DNA of 64,000 bases. It comes from Bog-473 sp963736525. Its GTDB lineage: Bacteria > Actinomycetota > Acidimicrobiia > Acidimicrobiales > RAAP-2. A model generated the notes under the pieces. The model was not told where the DNA came from and made no database searches. It saw only the letters and a list, made by a program, of their open reading frames with translations. This document shows, piece by piece, positions 17,619-26,915 of this stretch. Where the stretch lies: positions 104,682-168,681 of the forward strand of contig CAVTPF010000004.1 of assembly GCA_963736525.1 (NCBI GenBank), in the 5' to 3' direction. Both the position numbers and the translations under genes were made by a program. Position 1 is the first letter of the stretch, and each line of letters starts with the position of its first letter.

Positions 17619-20012
17619 TCACGTTCCGGTTACTCCTACTCGTGCCGCGCGTCGCCGAACGTTGTCCCACGCGACCCAGCCACCCAGAAGGATCAGGGTG
17701 CACAACGCGACGACGAGCCCCACGTTGAACGCGTCGGGGTAGTAGTGAAGCATCAAGGTGTAGCGACCCGCCGGCACTCGAGCCTGTAGCAGGAAGCCGG
17801 ACCACGGCGTCAGCGACAGTGGACGACCGTTCAGCGCGGCATGCCAACCCGGAACGTTCGTGAACAGCAGATGGACGACGGATGGGCTGGGTGCGTGCAC
17901 CGAGATCCTCCACGTCGACGCGTTGAGCTGCGTGACGGCCAGAGGGCGTGCGGTGGATGCGCCTGCGCTCATGATGTCGGCGATTGACGAATCCGGTACT
18001 CGGTACAACCCTTCCCCACCAGGGTCGCCGACGAGCGTCGTTCCCGGCGGCCCCTTCGTTCCAGGAGGTTCGAGGATGAAACGGACGCCCAGGTCACGCG
18101 CCTCGACCACGGTCGAAACGGACGGGCAGAAGACCCCACTCGGTGCGACAGCGACCGGCGTACCACTGATTCGAGACCACGACTCGTAATAGCTGCGCGG
18201 CGTCAAGGGTTCGTAGAATCCGAATTCGCTCACGCCGTACGCGATGTTCGCCTCGGGGAGGATCCCGAGGCTCGGAAATTCGGTGATGGACGGACAGGAG
18301 CCGAAACCCACTCGAGCGGTGCCGACGAGGGCCTGGAGATCCCTTTCCGCCGACGTGGTGGCGAACGACTGAGTCGCGGAGGACCACAGGGGGGCACCCG
18401 CCCACAGCAAGAACCCGGTCTCAATGAGCAAGAGCGTCACTCCCGCGACACGCGACCTCCCCGTCAGCCCGTCCCTCGGACCGCTTCGCAGCAGGTACCC
18501 CGTGATCAAGAGGCCGGAGAGGACGAGTGCCGCGGGCCAGGCGAAGCTCCAGAGGCGCTCGTGCGCGCCGCCGGGAGGCAGTCCGCTGCGCGTCGCGAGG
18601 AAGTAGGCAAACAGGAGTATCAGTACCGCTGCCGCGGCAAGGAAGGCCCAGCGAAGAACTCGGAGCGGTGCTCGGTCACCACCCACCGCAGCCAACGCCT
18701 CGTGGAGACCCCGTCCGGCCAACACGGCGAGCACGAAGTCCAGTGGGATGAGCGCTCGGTACCAGAGGACCGTGCGGAGTACCGGCAGGTGGTCGACCAC
18801 CGTCCCCACCGGCTCGACGTAGAGGATCCCGACACAGGCGATGGCCACCACGACGAGGCCCACGACTTCTGGCCTCCTCCAACATCGGACCAAGGCGACC
18901 GCGGCGAGGGCGAGCGCGGTGACGCCCACGTAGGCGGCCACGTCGTAGTAGTTGGACGACCCGAAGTAATGCCCGACGTCTGTCGGCAGGCCGTCGAACT
19001 CCTGAAAGGCCAGGGCCAGGGAGTCGTGGAGGGGAAGCGGTTGATAGGCGCCCCCGGCGGACCGCGCGGACCCGTTGACCAGCTGGCTCAACGGGAGCAG
19101 CAGCGGAGCCGACAGCGCCAAACCGGCGACAACACCGAGGGAGAGGAACGCGACCGGTCGCCACACCAGCTCCTTGGTCGCACCGCGCACTCCACCGGCT
19201 TCGGTCCTCCACCTGGTCGCGATGAAGGGAACGGAGAAGAGGCCGAGGACGATGAGTGTGATGCCGACGCTTTCGGGGTGACCGCCGTAGACGGCACATG
19301 CGACGGACAGGCTCAGGGCCAGGACCCACATCGGTCTTCGGGGTCCGCGTACGACGAGAACGCCGGCGGCGAGGACGAATCCGAGGAAGGCGAAGACGTC
19401 CCCCACGGGCCAGCCCAAGAGCCCCGAGAAGGCACCGCTCAGCTCGTACACGGTACCGGCAAAGATCGCCCCGATGACTCTGGTGCCGCAGACCCGACAC
19501 AGTGCGTAGGTTCCGGATCCCGCAATGATCAGCTTGACGATCAGTGTGACGTCATAGGAGAAGCGAACGGGGACGGCGTAACTCACCAGCGTCGGCACGC
19601 TGAAGGTCGACGACTCGCCGTTGAAGGCCAACGGTAACCCTGCTCCGCTGTAGGGGTTCCACAGGGGAAGCTCACCGTGATGGACCTGCGTGACGGCGAG
19701 GTTCCGCCACGGGATGATGATTTGGATCAGATCGCTGTCGACGTTGTTGTGGATCGGCATACGTGGCTGGCCGAGCCCGAAGAACGAGAGCAGGTCATAG
19801 GGGCCGAGCTTGGTCCCACCCGCGAGCGCCGGGGCGAGCAGGGAGAGCCCGATCAGCCCGAACCACGCCACTGCCACCAGGGCCGGCCAATGCCCTCTGA
19901 CGAACCTACGGAACGGCGCACGCCTCGCGCTCGGCACCGCCGTCCCGTGCGCTCCCGTCGGTGTGACCGTCGACACGGCAGGCTCGTCGAAACGGAGGGT
20001 CGGTTGTCGCAT
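17619..20012 (-). CDS. YfhO-like polytopic membrane protein (GT-C-type)
   Basis: 797 residues from the ATG at 20012, whose A is shared with the stop of the upstream glycosyltransferase (TGATG), implying translational coupling. The frame continues open further upstream but there merely shadows the glycosyltransferase. Around twelve hydrophobic helices are present. The first external loop has NNVDSDLIQIIIPWRNL and WNPYSGAGLPLAFNGES, as in YfhO/bacterial membrane protein families linked to lipoteichoic-acid or polysaccharide glycosylation. A soluble extracytoplasmic domain lies at about 600-760 and ends in PAGRYTLMLHYYPDAFNVGL plus a final helix. It probably transfers sugars from a polyprenyl carrier. 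Confidence 0.8.
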   Translation of the reverse strand: MRQPTLRFDEPAVSTVTPTGAHGTAVPSARRAPFRRFVRGHWPALVAVAWFGLIGLSLLAPALAGGTKLGPYDLLSFFGLGQPRMPIHNNVDSDLIQIIIPWRNLAVTQVHHGELPLWNPYSGAGLPLAFNGESSTFSVPTLVSYAVPVRFSYDVTLIVKLIIAGSGTYALCRVCGTRVIGAIFAGTVYELSGAFSGLLGWPVGDVFAFLGFVLAAGVLVVRGPRRPMWVLALSLSVACAVYGGHPESVGITLIVLGLFSVPFIATRWRTEAGGVRGATKELVWRPVAFLSLGVVAGLALSAPLLLPLSQLVNGSARSAGGAYQPLPLHDSLALAFQEFDGLPTDVGHYFGSSNYYDVAAYVGVTALALAAVALVRCWRRPEVVGLVVVAIACVGILYVEPVGTVVDHLPVLRTVLWYRALIPLDFVLAVLAGRGLHEALAAVGGDRAPLRVLRWAFLAAAAVLILLFAYFLATRSGLPPGGAHERLWSFAWPAALVLSGLLITGYLLRSGPRDGLTGRSRVAGVTLLLIETGFLLWAGAPLWSSATQSFATTSAERDLQALVGTARVGFGSCPSITEFPSLGILPEANIAYGVSEFGFYEPLTPRSYYESWSRISGTPVAVAPSGVFCPSVSTVVEARDLGVRFILEPPGTKGPPGTTLVGDPGGEGLYRVPDSSIADIMSAGASTARPLAVTQLNASTWRISVHAPSPSVVHLLFTNVPGWHAALNGRPLSLTPWSGFLLQARVPAGRYTLMLHYYPDAFNVGLVVALCTLILLGGWVAWDNVRRRAARVGVTGT

Positions 20013-21007
20013 CAGCCGACTCCGCCTCCGGCCGGCACCTGCAGCGGCCGCCCTCGAACGGCGCGGCCGATGCCGACCCAGAAGCCCAGTCCGAACGACC
20101 AGTGGCAGATCTCCTGCACCAGCGCGGCGTTGACGGGGTCCACGTCGTTGTCCCGGCTGACGGAGAGTCCGATGGCCGCGCAGCCGAGCGCGTGCAGCGC
20201 GGGCACGGCCAGGCGCTGCGCCCAGGTGCGACCCCCGAGCAGCCCCACGGCCGCCACCGCCACGAGTGCCGCGGGTGCCACCGGCCGCCACGAGGGCAGC
20301 GCGCCGTGCACGGCGACCGAGGTGGCCTTGGCCAGGCCGTAGTTCCGGTACTGGAGCCACAACGCCGCCGGCGACTCGCGCGGGAAGTAGGTCGAGTGCA
20401 CCGAGGGGTCCAGTACCACCCTGCCCCCACGGCGCCGAAGTCGGTAGTTGAGCTCGTTGTCCTCGCCCCACCAGGGAAAGTGCCCGTCGTCGAAGCCACC
20501 GACGTCTTCCAGCGTGCTGCGCCTCCATGCGCCCAGGTAGACCGTGTCGACCTCGGCCCGGGCGGTGGCGTGGTGGAACCGGCCCGGCATGCCGGCCGGC
20601 GACGAGGTGACCGCGGCGACAGCCCGTCCGAAAGGGCCGCTCCCCACCGGGCGCATCGGTCCCCCCACGACGTCGGCCCCCGTCTCGGACAGGAGTTCGA
20701 CGCAGCGCGCGACGTAGTCGGGCTCGCACAGCGTGTGCGCGTCCATGCGGCAGATGATGTCGCCCGTGCTGTGGGCGATCCCCGTGTTCATGGCGGCGGC
20801 CGGCCCCCGGCCCGGGTTGTCGATGAGCCGTACCGGTGGTCCGTAGGAGGCCACCGTGTCGCGGGTTCCGTCCGCGGAGCCACCGTCGAGGACCAAGACC
20901 TCGAGCAGCGGGTAGGTCTGGGCCAACACCGCCTTCAGGCACGCGTCCATGTGCGCCGCCTCGTTGTAGGCGGGGATGAGGATCGACACCGAGGGCCGGT
21001 CGTGCAT
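20012..21007 (-). CDS. Family 2 glycosyltransferase (membrane-associated)
   Basis: 331 residues, ATG start. The GT-A domain begins with VSILIPAYNEAAHMDACL, has the nucleotide-binding DGGSADGT, the metal-binding DxD-like RMDAHT, and the acceptor-side FPWWGEDNELNYRLRRRGG, where ED marks the catalytic base. One or two hydrophobic segments near residues 255-300 anchor the C-terminus. The family uses nucleotide sugars on the cytosolic face. It is translationally coupled to the YfhO-like gene. It resembles ExoA/succinoglycan-type enzymes, but sugar specificity cannot be told. Its start faces the divergent glycosyltransferase at 21080, 72 bp away, so a shared promoter region lies between. Confidence 0.9.
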   Translation of the reverse strand: MHDRPSVSILIPAYNEAAHMDACLKAVLAQTYPLLEVLVLDGGSADGTRDTVASYGPPVRLIDNPGRGPAAAMNTGIAHSTGDIICRMDAHTLCEPDYVARCVELLSETGADVVGGPMRPVGSGPFGRAVAAVTSSPAGMPGRFHHATARAEVDTVYLGAWRRSTLEDVGGFDDGHFPWWGEDNELNYRLRRRGGRVVLDPSVHSTYFPRESPAALWLQYRNYGLAKATSVAVHGALPSWRPVAPAALVAVAAVGLLGGRTWAQRLAVPALHALGCAAIGLSVSRDNDVDPVNAALVQEICHWSFGLGFWVGIGRAVRGRPLQVPAGGGVG

Positions 21008-21079
21008 GGTCGCTCGAGTTCAGCTCGGGGCCGGCAGGGCCGGGCGAAGTCGGAGGTGGGGTTCCGTAGGATACCGAGC

Positions 21080-22042
21080 GTGCCGCGGGGAGTCGACGTC
21101 CGGACCGTGCCGCACTCCGCACCGACGCCTGGCCCGCCCCCGACCGTCGCCGCCGTCGTCGTCGCGTACGAGAGCGCGGACACGATCGGACCCTGTGTGA
21201 CCGAGCTGCTCCGGATTCCCGGGCTCACCGGTGTGGTGGTGGTCGATCATGGCTCCGACGGGGCGGGGCAGGTGGCGGAACGGCTCGGCGCGGTCGTCGT
21301 CCACGACCCGTCGAACCCTGGGTTCGGCGCGGGCCAGAACCGGGGCCTGGCGCTGACCCACGCGCCGTTCGTGCTGCTGTGCAATCCCGACGCCGTGGTC
21401 ATCCCGGACGCCGTCGCGAGCGGGCTGGCCACGCTGGCTGCGCAGCCCGACCTGGCCGCGCTCCAGGGTGTCATAGAAGAGCGCGACCGGGAGCTCGACC
21501 AGCGGAGCAGCTGGCAGTCGGTGGGGGCGTCCCACCTGTGGGCGCGCATTCTGCGGATCGGGCCCCTGCTCAGGACCCCGCCGCTGCGCGCGCTGTCGGC
21601 GCGGCTGACCCCGCACGCACCCGCTGCCGCCCACGACGTCGAGGCCCTGGCGGCGATCGTGCTGCTGACCCGGCGCCAGGCGCTCGAGGAGATCGGCGGT
21701 TTCGACGCCAGCTACTTCTTGTACTGGGAGGATCTCGATCTTTCGAAGCGCTTGCGGGACGCCGGGTGGCGACTCCAGGTCACCCCGGACCGGTGGGCGG
21801 TGCATGTCGGTGGCGCCTCCAGCAGCGACCCCTTCGCGCGCGAGCGGCAGTGGTGGCGCGGCTGCATGCGCTACGCCGCGCTCTGGTACCCACCGACAGG
21901 GTGGTGGGCGGCCCTGGGCGCCGCCACCGTCCAGTGGCTGACGATGTCGATCCGCCGGCCCTCCCAGTCCGGAGCGCTGCGAACCGACCTGTTGCGCACG
22001 CCGTGGCGGACCAGACGGCGGCGTCGCCGGTCGACGCCGTAG
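21080..22042 (+). CDS. Family 2 glycosyltransferase (rhamnosyltransferase-like)
   Basis: 320 residues from the GTG at 21080; the frame is open far upstream but there is antisense to the neighbouring glycosyltransferase. The N-terminus (TVAAVVVAYESADTI), the NPGFGAGQNRGL loop, LLCNPDAVV (DxD position), GGFDASYFLYWEDLDLSKRL and a C-terminal helix fit the GT2 rhamnosyl/galactofuranosyl-like family (WbbL-type). It should act in the cytosol on a lipid-linked acceptor. An Arg-rich tail ends the protein. It is the only plus-strand gene in this part of the cluster, diverging from the GT2/YfhO operon and convergent with the large two-domain glycosyltransferase. Confidence 0.9.
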   Translation: MPRGVDVRTVPHSAPTPGPPPTVAAVVVAYESADTIGPCVTELLRIPGLTGVVVVDHGSDGAGQVAERLGAVVVHDPSNPGFGAGQNRGLALTHAPFVLLCNPDAVVIPDAVASGLATLAAQPDLAALQGVIEERDRELDQRSSWQSVGASHLWARILRIGPLLRTPPLRALSARLTPHAPAAAHDVEALAAIVLLTRRQALEEIGGFDASYFLYWEDLDLSKRLRDAGWRLQVTPDRWAVHVGGASSSDPFARERQWWRGCMRYAALWYPPTGWWAALGAATVQWLTMSIRRPSQSGALRTDLLRTPWRTRRRRRRSTP

Positions 22043-22070
22043 GGACCGGGAGAGACGAGCCGTCCGTGCT

Positions 22071-23942
22071 TCAGTCGGCGTGCCGCGGCCTCGCCCTCCT
22101 CGCCGCCTTCTTCACGACCCCCGCCGCGCCCAGGTTCCGGTAGGCGCGGCGCAACCGCCTGAGCCGCGCCTGCTGGCTCCGCACCGCCCGCAGGACTGCG
22201 CCACGCGCTCCCGACCCGCCGCCGGGGAGTCGGAGCCTGATGCGCTCGTCGTCCAGGTCGAGGTTCGGGTTGAAGTAGGGATCCCGGCCCCCCGTGTACG
22301 GCCCGTACCACTGCATGGCACGGTCGAGGTCGGCTCGCACGGCAAACGCGGCTCCGCCCACGGTCGCACTCTCGTGGTGGACGAGTTGCGCGAAGGGCCA
22401 GCACACGTTGCGGTAGCCCGCCTCGTGGAGCTTGATGCAGAAGGTCACGTCGTTCCCGGCCACGGCGAGTGACTCGTCCATCCCCCCCACCTCCTCGTAC
22501 GCAGCCCGCGCCACCGCGAGGCATGCGCCGGTCACGGCCAGGTAGTCCCGTGGCCACGCAGCCGTGCCGAAGTCGGTCGACTCGCCCACGCGCCGGTGCC
22601 TGAACACGTGACCGGCCGGGCCCGCCATCCCGACCACGATGCCCGCGTGCTGAATCCGCCCGTCGGGGTACGTGAGGATGGGTCCCACCGCCCCGACGCC
22701 TTCCTGCGATGCCACGCCCACCAGCTCTTCGATCCAGTTCGGCGTGCGCACCTCGGTGTCGTTGTTGAGCAGCACGAGGTAGTCGCCGCCGGCGTGCCCG
22801 AACGCGAAGTTGTTGATGGCCGCATAGTTGAAGGGATGGTCCCAGTGCAACACCCGGCAACGCGGCTCGGGTAGTGCATCGAGGTAGCGGCGGGTCGCGG
22901 GCTCGGTGCTGTTGTTCGAGACCAGCAGGATCTCGTAGTTCTCGAAGGTCGACTTCGACACGATGCTGCCGACGCACTGCTCCAGCAGGTGGACGTTGTC
23001 GTGGAACGGGACGATGATCGACACCTTCGGCGGTGGGCGGGGGAGCTCGTAGCGCACCCGGTAGCTGGTGGGCCGGTCGGGCACGGCCAGCACCTCGCCC
23101 TCGATCCCCCTTCGCCGCAGGGCTTCGCGCAGGGCGCGCCGGCCGGCGTCGTCCGCGTAGGACTTGCGTACGAGATCCCTCGAGGCGGAGCCGGGCGAGA
23201 GCCGCCAGTGGTAGAGGACCCGGGGCACGTGGGCGATCCGATCGGTCCGTTCCGTGACCCGGAGCAGCAGGTCGTAGTCCTGGGCGCCGTCGAAGTCCGG
23301 CCGGAGGAGACCGACCTCCTCCAGCAGGGTCCGGCGCACCACGACGAGGTGGTTCAGGTAGTTGACCCCGAGGAAGAGGTCCGGCGACCAGTCGGGTTTG
23401 AAGAAGGGGAGCAATCGCCGCCGCCCGTCCTCGCTCAGCTTGTCCTCGTCCGAGTACACGACGTCGAGGTCGGGTTGGGTGCGCAGGGCCGCCGCCACCG
23501 CCGCCAACGCGAAGGGCGCCAGCGTGTCGTCGTGGTCGGCAAAGGCCACGAAGTCACCGTGGGCCGACTCCAGGCCCAGGTTGGTGTTGCCCGAGATCCC
23601 GAGGTTCTCCGGCACTGCGATGTACCTGATGCGGTCGTCCCGTGCCGCCAGCGCCGCGATCGTCGTCCTGCTCTCGGGCTCGATCGACCCGTCGACCAGG
23701 CACAGCTCCCACCTCCCGTAGCTCTGGCCGACGACGGAGCCGACGAGCGCGGCGACGTGGGCGGCGGGCGGGTCGCAGCAGGGAACCACCACCGAGAACA
23801 GGGGGCCGTCGGCGTCGTGGCGCTCCCCGTCCGGCTCCCCGTCCGGCTGCTCGGCCGGCTCGACCGACTCGACCCTCTCCATCCAGGCCTCGTAGTCCGC
23901 GCTGCGGTTCAGCCACGTGCCGATGGCCGATCGGATCGTCAC
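22071..23942 (-). CDS. Two-domain family 2 glycosyltransferase
   Basis: 623 residues, GTG start. Two GT-A modules lie in tandem. The first (about residues 45-290) has FSVVVPCCDPP, FADHDDTLAPFAL, VVYSDEDKL and GAQDYDLLLRV. The second (about 300-560) has VSIIVPFHDNVHLLEQCV, LLNNDTEVR and a catalytic VAGNDVTFCIKLHEAG. This layout is typical of large O-antigen/rhamnan glycosyltransferases that add two residues or alternate linkages. A basic helical tail (about 575-623) may bind membrane. It lies just upstream of and on the same strand as the other export genes (the Wzm-like permease begins 44 bp beyond its start on the genome map). Specificity is unknown. Confidence 0.9.
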   Translation of the reverse strand: MTIRSAIGTWLNRSADYEAWMERVESVEPAEQPDGEPDGERHDADGPLFSVVVPCCDPPAAHVAALVGSVVGQSYGRWELCLVDGSIEPESRTTIAALAARDDRIRYIAVPENLGISGNTNLGLESAHGDFVAFADHDDTLAPFALAAVAAALRTQPDLDVVYSDEDKLSEDGRRRLLPFFKPDWSPDLFLGVNYLNHLVVVRRTLLEEVGLLRPDFDGAQDYDLLLRVTERTDRIAHVPRVLYHWRLSPGSASRDLVRKSYADDAGRRALREALRRRGIEGEVLAVPDRPTSYRVRYELPRPPPKVSIIVPFHDNVHLLEQCVGSIVSKSTFENYEILLVSNNSTEPATRRYLDALPEPRCRVLHWDHPFNYAAINNFAFGHAGGDYLVLLNNDTEVRTPNWIEELVGVASQEGVGAVGPILTYPDGRIQHAGIVVGMAGPAGHVFRHRRVGESTDFGTAAWPRDYLAVTGACLAVARAAYEEVGGMDESLAVAGNDVTFCIKLHEAGYRNVCWPFAQLVHHESATVGGAAFAVRADLDRAMQWYGPYTGGRDPYFNPNLDLDDERIRLRLPGGGSGARGAVLRAVRSQQARLRRLRRAYRNLGAAGVVKKAARRARPRHAD

Positions 23943-23985
23943 GGCCCTGTTCCAGCGGGAGCGCGCAGCACGAGACCCGCCGCCG

Positions 23986-24843
23986 CTAAATGTTCTCGGC
24001 GAAGGTGCGCGCCTCCCGGCGGAAGTACCAGATGCCCCCGACGAGGATGGCCAGCGCGATCAGCAGCGGGACGATCCCGACCAGGTACGTGCCGAACTCG
24101 GAGTGCAGCGTCGTGGCCTCCTTCGTCACCGTGACGTAGCGGGCGTCCTGAATGGACTGCGCCAGAGGGTTCAACAGGAGGACCTTGCGCAGCGTGGGGT
24201 TCGAGATCCGTGAGAGCGGATAGATGATCGGCGTGAGGTAGAAGAGGGCCTGCGTGACGACCTCCCAGACGTAGCGGATGTCGCGGTACCGGACGTAGGC
24301 CGCGCCGAGGTAGAGCGACACGCCGAGCCCGAGCACGTACGCCTCCAGGAAGAAGAGCGGCAACAAGACGATGTCCCAGCTGATCGCCACCCGTCCCACC
24401 ACCATGAAAATGGCCAGGACGACGAGGTTGAAGCCGAAGTTGATCAGGACCGAGATGGTGGCGCTCACGACGATGATCCAGCGCGGAATGCTCACCTTGC
24501 GCAGGATGTCGCCCCGGGCGACGATCGACCCCAGGCTCTGTGACGTCATGTCCGCGAAGAAGTTCCAGATGACGAGGCCCAGGAGCAGGTAGACGGGGTA
24601 ATGCGGCACGCCGGTGCCCAACTTCAGGAACTTGTCGAACACGATGTAGAGGATCACGAAGATGCACAGCGGGCGCAGCAGGCTCCAGGCGTACCCGATG
24701 CTCGACCCCTGATAGCGGAGCTTGAAGTCGGTTGCCACCAGCTCGCGTAGCAGCGCCTTGTTCCGCTTGCTCGCCAGGCGCGTGATTGGTTGCATGCTCC
24801 AGTTCGGGGTCGCGCCCGCGGGTCCAATCGCCCGCGCGCTCAA
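23986..24843 (-). CDS. ABC-2 type polysaccharide export permease (Wzm-like)
   Basis: 285 residues from TTG at 24843; an ATG at 24795 would give 269 residues and removes a hydrophilic leader. Six hydrophobic helices. The N-terminal amphipathic part LRELVATDFKLRYQGSSIGY followed by WSLLRPL is the hallmark of Wzm/TagG/KpsM-type polysaccharide and teichoic-acid permeases, and LTPIIYPLSRI and LNPLAQSIQDARYV in the second half are equally typical. It should export a lipid-linked polymer together with a Wzt ATPase. No such ATPase is adjacent or elsewhere in the window: the two ABC ATPases at 52-54 kb belong to a different exporter. It is the last gene of the polysaccharide region on this side. Confidence 0.9.
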   Translation of the reverse strand: MSARAIGPAGATPNWSMQPITRLASKRNKALLRELVATDFKLRYQGSSIGYAWSLLRPLCIFVILYIVFDKFLKLGTGVPHYPVYLLLGLVIWNFFADMTSQSLGSIVARGDILRKVSIPRWIIVVSATISVLINFGFNLVVLAIFMVVGRVAISWDIVLLPLFFLEAYVLGLGVSLYLGAAYVRYRDIRYVWEVVTQALFYLTPIIYPLSRISNPTLRKVLLLNPLAQSIQDARYVTVTKEATTLHSEFGTYLVGIVPLLIALAILVGGIWYFRREARTFAENI

Positions 24844-24908
24844 TGGCGCACACGTTAGACGTCGGGCCGGGGTCGTCGGCGGGGGACGCGGGCGCCCCGC
24901 CGCGGCGC

Positions 24909-26585
24909 TCAGCCCAGAGTGGCGACGGCGACGAGACGCCCCGGATCCCCCGCCGCCGCCGCGGCGGCGGCCCGCCAGGTCCGGTAGCCCCCGTCCAGGT
25001 TCCGCGCCACGACCCCGAGGTCGTGCAGCAGCATCGTGGCCGTGTGGCCACGCTGACCGACCTCGCAGTAGACGACGAACGGGCCGTCGCCGAGCGTGCC
25101 GAGACGGTCGCGCAGCGAGTCGAGCGGCGCGCTGATGCTGCCCTCAATGGCACCGCATGCGTGCTCCGCCTCGGTGCGCACGTCCAGGATGGTCCACCCG
25201 GCGGCGGCGAGGCCCGCCACCTCGGGCGCCTCCACCACGTCACACTCGCCGGACAGCACGTTCTCGGCCATGTAACCCAACATGTTGACGGGGTCCTTGG
25301 CCGACGAGAACGGAGGTGCATAGGCAAGCTCCAGGTCGGCCAGGTCAGCGGCGCGCAGCCCGGCGGCCATGGCGGTCGCCAGCACGTCGATCCGCTTGTC
25401 GACCCCCGCGCCCCCGACCGCCTGTGCCCCGAGGATGGCGCCGTCCACGGGATCGAAGAGCAGCTTCAACGACATCTGCTCGGCACCCGGGTAGTAGCCG
25501 GCATGGCTCAGAGGGTGGGAGTGGACAACCCGGTAGGGGCGTTGCGCGTCCCACAGGCGGCGTTCGTTCCACCCGGTGAGGGCGGCCGTCACCCCGAAGA
25601 CCTTGAGGATGGCCGTGCCCTGGGCGGGCGCCGGACGCACCACCCGCCCGCAGATGTGGTCCGCCACCCGGCGTCCCTGCCGGTTGGCGATGTTGGCCAG
25701 CGCAATGAGCGAGAACCCCCCGCCCACGGAGTCCTCCTTCTCGACCGCGTCACCCACCGCGTAAATGGCCGGATCGCTCGTGCAGCCGTCGTGGTCGACG
25801 GCGATCCCACCGTGCGGGCCCAGCGCGAGCCCGGCCATGTGGGCCAGGCGCACGTCGGGGCGCACGCCGATGGCGGCGACGATCATCTCGCCGGGGACGG
25901 CGCGGCCGTCGGCCAGCACGACACCGGCCTCGGTGACCTCCGCCACGCCCACGCCGGTCTCGACGGCCACCCCGCGCTGCACCAGCTCCGCCGCCACCAG
26001 GACGGCCATCTCGGGGTCGAGCGGCGTCAGCACCTGGTCGGCTGCCTCCACCACCGTCGTGGCGATGCCGCGATGGGCCAGGTTCTCGGCCGTCTCGAGC
26101 CCGACGAACCCCGCTCCGATGACGACGGCCGTCCGCGCCTTGCCCCGCGCCTCGTCCGCCAGCTGCTCGGCGTCCTCGACGGTGCGGAGGACGCGGACCC
26201 GGTCGAACCCCGGCAGCGGGGGCCGCACCGGCGCCGCGCCCGGGCTGAGGACGAGCGCGTCGTACGGGAGCTGCCCTGCGTGTCCCCCACCGGTGGGGCG
26301 CACCGTCACGCGGCGACCCTCGGGGTCGATGGCGACCACCTCGGTGGCGACCCGCACGTCCAACCGGAAGCGGTCGTACAGCCGTTCGGGGGTCTGCAGC
26401 AGCAGGTCGTCCTCGTCCTCGATCACGCCGCCCACGAAGTACGGGAGGCCACAGTTGGCGTAGGACACGTGGCCCGATCGCTCGATCACGATGATCGACG
26501 CCTCCTCGTCGAGGCGGCGGAGCCGCGTGGCCGCCGACATCCCCCCGGCCACACCACCGACGATCACGATCCGACGCGCCGTCAT
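24909..26585 (-). CDS. CoA-disulfide reductase/NADH-dependent persulfide reductase with rhodanese domain
   Basis: 558 residues from the ATG at 26585, 2 bp after the upstream regulator's stop. Residues 5-440 form the FAD/NAD(P)-binding reductase: GGVAGG near residue 10, redox-active Cys45 in SYANCGLPYF, a second dinucleotide motif (VVIGAGFVGLETAENLA), and the FAD contact IYAVGDAVE. The dimerisation domain follows. Residues about 460-558 are a rhodanese domain with active-site Cys in VVYCEVGQRGHTA. This is the CoADR-RHD/Npsr fusion, which reduces CoA-persulfides, polysulfide or CoA disulfide. The run of alanines near the C-terminus is a low-complexity linker. With the CstR-like repressor it makes a persulfide-response operon. 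Confidence 0.92.
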   Translation of the reverse strand: MTARRIVIVGGVAGGMSAATRLRRLDEEASIIVIERSGHVSYANCGLPYFVGGVIEDEDDLLLQTPERLYDRFRLDVRVATEVVAIDPEGRRVTVRPTGGGHAGQLPYDALVLSPGAAPVRPPLPGFDRVRVLRTVEDAEQLADEARGKARTAVVIGAGFVGLETAENLAHRGIATTVVEAADQVLTPLDPEMAVLVAAELVQRGVAVETGVGVAEVTEAGVVLADGRAVPGEMIVAAIGVRPDVRLAHMAGLALGPHGGIAVDHDGCTSDPAIYAVGDAVEKEDSVGGGFSLIALANIANRQGRRVADHICGRVVRPAPAQGTAILKVFGVTAALTGWNERRLWDAQRPYRVVHSHPLSHAGYYPGAEQMSLKLLFDPVDGAILGAQAVGGAGVDKRIDVLATAMAAGLRAADLADLELAYAPPFSSAKDPVNMLGYMAENVLSGECDVVEAPEVAGLAAAGWTILDVRTEAEHACGAIEGSISAPLDSLRDRLGTLGDGPFVVYCEVGQRGHTATMLLHDLGVVARNLDGGYRTWRAAAAAAAGDPGRLVAVATLG

Positions 26586-26587
26586 GG

Positions 26588-26857
26588 TCAGGCCAGCTTC
26601 ATGAACATCCGCTGGACCTCTTCGAGCGGGTAGCCGTCGACCTCGGCCTGCTCCGGATTGGCCAGACAGTAGGTGAGGCCGGCGGCCACGAGGCGGAACC
26701 CCGCCTGCTCGAGCGCCTTGGTGGCGGCCGAAATCTGCGTCACCACGTCGCGGCACTCACGGCCCTCGTCGAGCATGCGCTCGATCCCCTCGATCTGGCC
26801 GGCCACCCGGTGGAGACGCTTCCGGATGTCGCTGACGACCTCCTCCGGCAGCTGCAT
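26588..26857 (-). CDS. CsoR/FrmR-family repressor, CstR-like persulfide sensor
   Basis: 89 residues, ATG behind GGAGGAGGAGAGG. All-helical DUF156 protein (KRLHRVAGQIEGIERML). Sensing residues: Cys35 and Cys64 are present, 29 apart as in CstR. The position four before the second Cys, a His in copper-sensing CsoR, is Gly60. That pattern (two Cys, no His) marks persulfide sensors rather than Cu(I) sensors. It is translated just ahead of the CoA-disulfide reductase-rhodanese gene and should repress both genes from the palindrome upstream, releasing on formation of di- or trisulfide links between the cysteines. Formaldehyde-sensing FrmR is less likely given the missing N-terminal His ligand and the sulfur-linked neighbour. 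Confidence 0.88.
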   Translation of the reverse strand: MQLPEEVVSDIRKRLHRVAGQIEGIERMLDEGRECRDVVTQISAATKALEQAGFRLVAAGLTYCLANPEQAEVDGYPLEEVQRMFMKLA

Positions 26858-26915
26858 GTCCTCTCCTCCTCCATCGTGACGCTGCCCCTCGTCCGGATTG
26901 CGTCGATCTCGATCC

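Noticed and set aside
21080..21090. Upstream extension of the plus-strand glycosyltransferase to 20102
   Set aside because: The extension is antisense to the divergent glycosyltransferase and lacks coding character; the GTG at 21080 directly precedes the GT-A fold.
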